DNA of 64,000 bases, taken from assembly GCF_006442975.2 (NCBI RefSeq), contig NZ_CP083954.1, forward strand, positions 248,001-312,000, given 5' to 3'. The translations under genes were made by a program, and so were the position numbers. Below the pieces are notes generated by a model. The model saw nothing but the letters and a program-made list of their open reading frames with translations. It did no database searches and was not told the origin of the DNA. Origin of the DNA: Mesorhizobium sp. B2-1-1 (lineage in GTDB: Bacteria; Pseudomonadota; Alphaproteobacteria; Rhizobiales; Rhizobiaceae). Below, in pieces: positions 57,885-64,000 of the stretch; the stretch's first letter is position 1; each line of letters begins with the position of its first letter.

Positions 57885-59012
<1,128 letters not shown>

Positions 59013-59238
59013 TCAACAAACCGACGTGCGGCGCATGCTCGATGCCCCGCACGGCTGGGCGAAACAATACACGGGCAAGGAGTCGAGTCCAGCGTGGCGG
59101 CCTGATTTGACGGCGTGTGCGCAGGGCCTTGCAACTATAGTCTAACGGGCCGTTTGGTGGCCCATCCGACGGACCGAAACTTGTCATGGAAAAATGTGCT
59201 GGGATCGCCTATTTTGAAGGCAGGATTCCCCGGCCCAG

Positions 59239-60030
59239 ATGGAAAACAAAGCCAAAATGCAGCAGCCGCTCGTCGCCATATCGACCGACGTCCGTCAATT
59301 CGACAACTACACCTGGCATGCCGCCCCACAGCAATATCTGGAGGCGGCGATAGCCGCCGCCGGCGTGTTTCCGGTGCTGGTGCCTTCGTTCGGCGAGCGG
59401 CTCGATTTCGATGAGCTGCTGTCGTCGGTCGACGGCGTCATGCTGACCGGCTCGAAATCCAACGTCGACCCCTCGCTCTATGGCGGCGATGCCAGCGAGG
59501 CGAACGGCCCGTATGATCCGGCACGCGACGCCACCACCTTGCCGCTGATTCGCAAGGCGATCGAGCGTGGCGTGCCGCTGCTTGCCATCTGCCGCGGCAT
59601 CCAGGAGATGAACGTGGCGCTGGGCGGCACGCTGGGCACCGAAATCCAGGAGCGTGAAGGCTCGCTCGACCACCGCGCGCCGGTGAGCGACAATCAGGAC
59701 GAACGTTTCGCGATTCACCAGACCGTTTCGATCAAGGCGGGCAGTTGCCTGGCCGGTGTGTTTGGGGCCGGCGACATGAAGGTCAACTCGTTGCACCGCC
59801 AGGCAATCGGCCGGCTTGGTTCGAAGCTGCAGATCGAAGCCGTGGCCGACGACGGCACCGTCGAGGCGGTCTCTGTAAAGGATGCCCGCGCTTTCGCGGT
59901 CGGCGTCCAGTGGCATCCCGAATACTGGGTCAAGTCGGATAGTAACTCGGCCAAGATCTTCCGGGCCTTCGGCGACGCGGTTCGCCTGCATGCGGCTGCC
60001 AAAGCCGGCGCCCGCGCGGCGGCGGAGTAA
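59239..60030 (+). CDS. Gamma-glutamyl-gamma-aminobutyrate hydrolase family protein (PuuD-like)
   Basis: 263 residues of class I glutamine amidotransferase fold. The nucleophile Cys is in LLAICRGIQEMNVALGG near 114-130, and the His-Glu pair is QWHPEYWV near 229-236. Segments GVMLTGSKSNVDPSLYG and ERGVPLLAICRG match PuuD, which frees GABA from gamma-Glu-GABA in putrescine breakdown. No other puu gene adjoins it. It is divergent from dctP and abuts the next convergent gene without a spacer base. Confidence 0.88.
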   Translation: MENKAKMQQPLVAISTDVRQFDNYTWHAAPQQYLEAAIAAAGVFPVLVPSFGERLDFDELLSSVDGVMLTGSKSNVDPSLYGGDASEANGPYDPARDATTLPLIRKAIERGVPLLAICRGIQEMNVALGGTLGTEIQEREGSLDHRAPVSDNQDERFAIHQTVSIKAGSCLAGVFGAGDMKVNSLHRQAIGRLGSKLQIEAVADDGTVEAVSVKDARAFAVGVQWHPEYWVKSDSNSAKIFRAFGDAVRLHAAAKAGARAAAE

Positions 60031-60435
60031 TCAGTCGTCGGTGCTCGGGTCCCCGGCGGCCGCCAGCGACAGCAGCGGCAGTGCGGGAGCGTAGGATTCG
60101 AATCCGTCGCCATCGGCGACCGCGAAGGTGACGATCGGATCGACGCCGTTGACGCTGAAGGCGACCGTGCCGTCCTCCTGCTCGCGCCAGAATTTCGCCC
60201 GCTCGATGCCTGGCATGAGTCGGCTACAGTTCGGAGCCACCGTCAAAAGCGACAGGCCGTCCGAGACGGTGGCGCCGCGTTTGATTGCGCAAACCCCCTC
60301 ATCACCATTGGCGACCAGCCTGTAGGTGTCGGGCGGCGCGGCCTCTTCAGCGACGCTTTCACCAGTGCCGCCATGAAACAGCTGAACGCCGCCAAACAGG
60401 GCGGCGGCTCCGATCAGTACGGAAAGCGTTTTCAT
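60031..60435 (-). CDS. Protease-inhibitor Inh/Omp19-like exported protein
   Basis: 134 residues from ATG 60435, chosen because GAGGATCACC precedes it; an ATG at 60447 would add four. A signal peptide MKTLSVLIGAAALFGG is followed by a mature part with a single likely disulfide (GVCAIKRG and APNCSRLMPG) and the beta-barrel-like pattern DTYRLVANGDEG ... FWREQEDGTVAFSVNG seen in the AprI/Inh domain. Such proteins inhibit metalloproteases in the periplasm or at the surface. Its stop codon directly touches that of the PuuD-like gene. Confidence 0.72.
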   Translation of the reverse strand: MKTLSVLIGAAALFGGVQLFHGGTGESVAEEAAPPDTYRLVANGDEGVCAIKRGATVSDGLSLLTVAPNCSRLMPGIERAKFWREQEDGTVAFSVNGVDPIVTFAVADGDGFESYAPALPLLSLAAAGDPSTDD

Positions 60436-60521
60436 GGTGATCCTCATCCATGCGTACGGACAGGATGAAGAATGATTTCAAAGGGTTAAGCTGACGTTAA
60501 TAAATATGGCAGCCCGACCGC

Positions 60522-61505
60522 TCAGCAGCGCGCCTTCACATGCGCGGTCTCGGGCACAGGTGTGATCGACCGGCGCTCGCTGAACCAGGACACCAGATTG
60601 TCGACGCACAGATCCGCCATGGCGCGACGTGTGTGCTCCGACGCCGAACCGACATGCGGCAACAGACTGGCATTGGTCGCGTCAAGCAGCGCCCGCGGCA
60701 CGTTCGGTTCGTCGGCGAAGACATCGAGCCCGGCGGCGGCGATAGTGCCCTTGGCGAGGGCTGTCGCAAGCGCCGCCTCGTCGACCGTGCTGCCGCGCCC
60801 GATATTGACGAAGACGCCGTTGGCGCCAAGCGCCGACAGGATCTCGGCATCGACCGCCTTTTCCGTCGAGGCGCCGCCCGGGACCACCGAAATCAGCGTG
60901 TCGACTGCTTCGGCGAGGCCCTTCAGCGTCGGATGATAGGGGTAGGACAGGCCCTCGACCCGGCGCCGGTTGTGATAGGCGACGGGCAATCCGAACGCCT
61001 CCAGCCGGCGGGCAATGGCGAGCCCGATGCGGCCCATGCCGAAAATGCCGGCGCTGCGGCCGCGCAAGGTAAGCCGGCTCAAGGGATAGTTGCCCTTGCG
61101 CTGCCAGCTGCCGTCGCGCAGCCAGGCTTCGGCGCGCGGCAGGTCGCGCACGGTGTTGATCAGCAGGCCGATGGCGGTGTCGGCGACCTCCTCGGTCAGC
61201 ACATCCGGCGTGTTGGTGACCATGATGCCGTGATCGCCAGCGTGGCGGGCATCGACCGAATCGTAGCCAACACCGAAACTGGCGACGATCTCAAGCTTGG
61301 GCAATGCATCCATGAAGGCCGCGCTGATGCCGCCGAACGAGGCGATGGCGCGCACGTTGTCACGCATTTCATCGGTGACCAGGGACGGGTCGGCGCGCTC
61401 GATCCCGACACGCCTGAATGTCCGGTCGATGCGCTCGACCGCGTGGTCGTTGAAATGCCCCGGCACCAGGATGGCGACGGTTTGCAGTTGCTCGGGCTTT
61501 GTCAT
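60522..61505 (-). CDS. D-2-hydroxyacid dehydrogenase (glyoxylate/hydroxypyruvate reductase-like)
   Basis: 327 residues from ATG 61505, in an ATGA overlap with the stop of the LacI gene. The Rossmann loop GIFGMGRIGLAIARRLEAFG lies near 150-169; the catalytic Arg is in NIGRGSTVDE, the Glu in FADEPNVP and the His in LLPHVGSASEHT. It reduces 2-oxoacids such as glyoxylate or hydroxypyruvate with NAD(P)H. It shares a transcript with the LacI regulator, so it is presumably induced by the regulator's sugar-type ligand. Confidence 0.9.
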   Translation of the reverse strand: MTKPEQLQTVAILVPGHFNDHAVERIDRTFRRVGIERADPSLVTDEMRDNVRAIASFGGISAAFMDALPKLEIVASFGVGYDSVDARHAGDHGIMVTNTPDVLTEEVADTAIGLLINTVRDLPRAEAWLRDGSWQRKGNYPLSRLTLRGRSAGIFGMGRIGLAIARRLEAFGLPVAYHNRRRVEGLSYPYHPTLKGLAEAVDTLISVVPGGASTEKAVDAEILSALGANGVFVNIGRGSTVDEAALATALAKGTIAAAGLDVFADEPNVPRALLDATNASLLPHVGSASEHTRRAMADLCVDNLVSWFSERRSITPVPETAHVKARC

Positions 61506-62524
61506 GCACGCTCCACCGGCTTGCCGGTCGACTGTCGCACATGCAGTTCCGGCTTGATCAGTTCCTGAGAGGGCCGCACCGTCTGCCCGTTCAGCTTGTC
61601 GAGCAGGGCGCTGGCGGCGCGGCGGCCAACCTCGCGCTGACCGTTCCACACGGTGGTCAGCGCCGGCGTGGCGATTGCCGCCTCCTCGAGATCGTCGTAG
61701 CCGGTGACCGATATGTCCAGGCCGGGCACCAGGCCGGCGCGCGCGATGCCGTTCATCAGGCCGATGGCGACGAGGTCGTTCCAGCAGCAGGCGGCTGTCG
61801 GCTTGTCCTTCAGGGCCAGAAACTGTCCGGCGGCCTCGAAGCCAGCCTGCTTGGTGCGCGGGCCGGGGATGCGCCAGGCCGGCCGCACTTCCAGCCCGGC
61901 GGCCTCCATGGCGTTGACATAGCCCTGGTAGCGATCGCGGCCGGTCGAGGTCTGGTCGGTGCCGCCGATCATGGCGATGCGCTTGTGGCCGAGCGAGATC
62001 AGGTGATTGGTGGCAAGCCCCGTGCCATAGGCATCGTCGCCGCGAAAAACCGGCACGTCGGCGCCCTCGACGGTGCGCGCGATCAGCACCGCCGGCAGGC
62101 CGTTTTCCTCGGCCATCAGAATATCCGAGGCCGGAGTACCGATGGCCGGCGACATGATGACGCCGTCGGCACCGAGCTGCAACAGCGTGTCGATGAAAGT
62201 GCGCTGCTTCTCGAGCTGGTCGTAGTGATTGGACAGGATGAAGGTCTGGCGGCTGCGGTCGAGCTCGCTTTCGATCGAGCGCAGGATCTCGGCGAAGAAC
62301 GGGTTCATGATGTCATGCACGACGACACCGACAATGCCCGAACGCGAGGTGCGCAGGCTGGCGGCACGGCGGTTGTAGATGTAACCGATGGCGCGGGCAT
62401 GTTCCTTGATGCGGTCGCGGGTGCCGCCTGCGACCAGCGGGCTGTCGCGCAGCGCCAGCGATACCGTGGCCGTGGACACACCGAGCGCATCCGCGATCGT
62501 CGACAGCTTGATCTTCTGTGCCAG
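61502..62524 (-). CDS. LacI family transcriptional regulator
   Basis: 340 residues counted from a CTG at 62524 (LAQKIKLSTIADALGVST), the last possible start codon upstream of the HTH apart from one at KLS. The G-rich GGGGGAGGGGAAGG precedes it. No ATG, GTG or TTG is in frame until a GTG at 62638, inside the next gene and beyond a perfect palindrome that looks like the operator. HTH residues are about 5-28; the hinge and periplasmic-binding-type domain (GVVVHDIMNPFFAEILRSIE) are normal. It is coupled to the hydroxyacid dehydrogenase and probably autoregulates. Confidence 0.85.
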   Translation of the reverse strand: MAQKIKLSTIADALGVSTATVSLALRDSPLVAGGTRDRIKEHARAIGYIYNRRAASLRTSRSGIVGVVVHDIMNPFFAEILRSIESELDRSRQTFILSNHYDQLEKQRTFIDTLLQLGADGVIMSPAIGTPASDILMAEENGLPAVLIARTVEGADVPVFRGDDAYGTGLATNHLISLGHKRIAMIGGTDQTSTGRDRYQGYVNAMEAAGLEVRPAWRIPGPRTKQAGFEAAGQFLALKDKPTAACCWNDLVAIGLMNGIARAGLVPGLDISVTGYDDLEEAAIATPALTTVWNGQREVGRRAASALLDKLNGQTVRPSQELIKPELHVRQSTGKPVERA

Positions 62525-62546
62525 CCTTCCCCTCCCCCGTCGTTTT

Positions 62547-62561
62547 TTTAAACTGTTTAAA
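62547..62561. promoter_or_regulatory. LacI-type operator candidate
   Basis: TTTAAACTGTTTAAA is a perfect palindrome with 7-bp arms around one central base, 22 bases upstream of the proposed LacI start. AT-rich LacI-family operators of this form, but with a central CG, are common; here the central base is T. It lies between the LacI and DMT transporter genes and would allow autorepression. Confidence 0.65.
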
Positions 62562-62591
62562 GGCGGCCTTATGCCACCCTTCGAGGCTAAA

Positions 62592-63533
62592 TCAAAGTTT
62601 TTTTGCCAGCGCTTCCGCCTCGACGTCCAGCACCGCACGATTGCGCAGGCGCAGCCGGTGCTCGCGATGGACGATGTAGAGACCGCTGGCGACGATGACG
62701 GCGGCGCCGACGAGCGTCCAGCGGTCGGGGAACTGCTTGAAGACGATGAGCCCGGAAAGGATCATCCACACCATCTGCGAATAGGGATAGGGGGCGAGCG
62801 CGGTGGTGGTGGCCATGCGATAGGCCTGCACCAGAAGCCAATGACCGACGCCGCCAAAGACGCCGAGCATGAGCAGGATGAACCAGTGCCAGCCATCATG
62901 CGGCAGGGAAAACGAGAACGGCAGCATGGGCAGGAGCACCACCGCCGGGGCCAGTGCCGAAAACAGGATGAGGCTTTCCGATGTCTCGGTCGCCGACATG
63001 CGCCGGGTCATGATCACATAGAAGCAGTTCGACAGCATCGAGCCGAGCGCGAACAGGTGGCCGATGCCGAAAACGCCGACTCCCGGCCTTGTGATGATCA
63101 GAACCCCGGCGAACGCGGCCAGGATCGCCAGCCACCGCCGCCAGCCCGCCCATTCGCCAAGCAGCGGGCCGGCAAGTGCGGTGATGACCATCGGCCCGAA
63201 GAAATAGATCGATGTCGTCTCGGCCAGTTGCAGGGACCGCAGGGCCAGCACGTTGAAGATGGTCGAGCCGAACAGGAACAGCCCGCGCAGGACATGAGCC
63301 GGCAGGTTGGCCGGACGGAACCGCGCCGGTTCACGCCAGCCGCGCAATAGCGCGCCGACCAGCACGACATGCACGGCAAAGCGCACCCAGGCGACGACAA
63401 GCGCGGAGACGCCGGCTAGGACGAGGTATTTGCTGCTGGTGTCGAGAAAGGTGAAGAAGACATAGGTGGAAAGCATGCACAGGATCGCCACCGGCGGCGT
63501 CGCGCTTTCTGAAGATGTTTGGGGAGCACTCAC
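62592..63533 (-). CDS. DMT superfamily transporter (EamA family)
   Basis: 313 residues from a GTG at 63533 (frame open further to 63620). Ten hydrophobic segments in two EamA halves can be traced, the first starting at VAILCMLSTYVFFTFLDTSS and the second near HLFALGSMLSNCFYVIMTRR, with FGPMVITALAGPLLGEW and YPYSQMVWMILSGLIVF as typical ends of each half. It exports or imports small metabolites; substrate unknown. It is upstream of the LacI gene on the same strand, and the operator palindrome sits between them. Confidence 0.88.
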   Translation of the reverse strand: MSAPQTSSESATPPVAILCMLSTYVFFTFLDTSSKYLVLAGVSALVVAWVRFAVHVVLVGALLRGWREPARFRPANLPAHVLRGLFLFGSTIFNVLALRSLQLAETTSIYFFGPMVITALAGPLLGEWAGWRRWLAILAAFAGVLIITRPGVGVFGIGHLFALGSMLSNCFYVIMTRRMSATETSESLILFSALAPAVVLLPMLPFSFSLPHDGWHWFILLMLGVFGGVGHWLLVQAYRMATTTALAPYPYSQMVWMILSGLIVFKQFPDRWTLVGAAVIVASGLYIVHREHRLRLRNRAVLDVEAEALAKKL

Positions 63534-63649
63534 TTGCAGGCCGGATGGAAAGCTGGGCTGAGGCCCACCTTTTGCGGCAATTGCGGGCGTGCGGCAAGCC
63601 AAAAGCGGCTGGCACAACAAGACGCGCCGACAGGCTCAGGCCGGCGCCG

Positions 63650-64000
63650 TCAGGGATGCATGCGAGCGCCCTTGGTGATCTTGTCGACCGTCTTCTTGTC
63701 GGCGCGCAATCCAATGCCGACCACCTTGGCGTCTTCCGGCGCGAATTCGGCGAAGACGGCGCGGTTGGCTGCGTCGAACCCGGTCGAGAACATCTCCTCG
63801 ACATAGAGCGAGCTCGTTACTCCGCGCTCCAGGGCGCGGCTGTGGATCGCGCCGAGTGTCACCTGGTCGGCGGACAGCACGATGACGGGCTGGATCGACA
63901 GCGGATTGTAGACATTGCCGGCGCGGTCACGATAGGGCTCGCCGATGATATCGGGGAACTGCGCGACGACGCCGCTGGTCAGAAATGCGGTGACGTTGAG
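63650..64000 (-). CDS. DUF2000 family protein, C-terminal 116 residues
   Basis: The reading frame is open to the right edge, so the start lies outside the window. Visible segments FLTSGVVAQFPDIIGEPYRD, SIQPVIVLSADQVTLGAIHS and FAPEDAKVVGIGLRADKKTV fit the DUF2000 fold, a small family of about 140 residues related to peptidyl-tRNA hydrolase II. Function unknown. It is upstream of the DMT transporter gene on the same strand, with about 115 bases between its stop and the likely transporter start. Confidence 0.72.
   Translation of the reverse strand, partial: LNVTAFLTSGVVAQFPDIIGEPYRDRAGNVYNPLSIQPVIVLSADQVTLGAIHSRALERGVTSSLYVEEMFSTGFDAANRAVFAEFAPEDAKVVGIGLRADKKTVDKITKGARMHP

Noticed and set aside
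60092..60106. GATTCGAATC sequence resembling a tRNA T-arm
   Set aside because: It lies inside the coding region of the inhibitor-like protein and no acceptor or anticodon stem can be built around it.

Overview
The window looks like chromosomal DNA from an alphaproteobacterium of the Rhizobiales, most likely Mesorhizobium or a close relative. The grounds are high GC with strong third-position bias, an EPSP synthase of the CP4 (Agrobacterium-type) class followed by cmk and rpsA, a three-gene pntAA-pntAB-pntB operon, an aa3-type oxidase subunit IV, a heterotetrameric soxBDAG operon, and many ABC/TRAP uptake systems. No phage, integrase, transposase, CRISPR array or plasmid gene is visible. The genus is an inference from gene content.

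Layout. 1-5918: the start of an SDR gene, an acetone-carboxylase-type operon (beta, alpha, gamma) on the minus strand, and a divergent LuxR-type regulator. 6113-9941: an SDR, then a glucoamylase-family glycoside hydrolase overlapping a mercuric-reductase-like flavoprotein. 9973-18048: an aldehyde dehydrogenase/DUF1349 unit, a TetR regulator and soxBDAG, tied together by two copies of a TGTACATRTATGTC-type operator candidate. 18038-23850: a membrane protein, tRNA-Ala(GGC), an acidic FYDLN protein, and the core block aroA-cmk-rpsA with a perfect 47-bp inverted repeat between aroA and cmk.

23904-32658: an SDR, then a probable guanidino/arginine-type catabolic island. On the minus strand a DDAH-like amidinohydrolase, a BetI-like TetR regulator and an AruI-like ThDP decarboxylase form an overlapping operon. 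On the plus strand a polar amino acid ABC importer (ATPase, binding protein, two permeases) is followed by a cyclic-imine/2-oxoacid reductase. The importer operon carries a tandem array of palindromic 27-bp units between the binding-protein and permease genes.

32897-44453: a small secreted Cys-containing protein, an NDUFA9-like epimerase, a cytochrome P450, an FMN reductase, gyrB, a 25-residue hydrophobic peptide with a four-helix membrane protein, the transhydrogenase operon, oxidase subunit IV and a DUF3096 mini-protein. 44568-51603: an autoinducer-synthase-like (FeeM-type) acyltransferase below a perfect 19-bp palindrome, a GGDEF-EAL protein and a fused indolepyruvate ferredoxin oxidoreductase. 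51824-64000: a lipoprotein, a CGNR regulator, an orphan LivH permease, a 2-oxoacid-type TRAP transporter with a zinc dehydrogenase, a PuuD-like amidase, a protease-inhibitor-like protein, a LacI regulator with a perfect operator palindrome coupled to a D-2-hydroxyacid dehydrogenase, a DMT exporter and a partial DUF2000 protein.

Most of the window is metabolic: uptake modules paired with dehydrogenases and local regulators, interspersed with core genes. The least explained signals are the TetR/sox/aldehyde dehydrogenase regulon, the guanidino island and its RNA-level repeats, and the palindrome in front of the acyltransferase.
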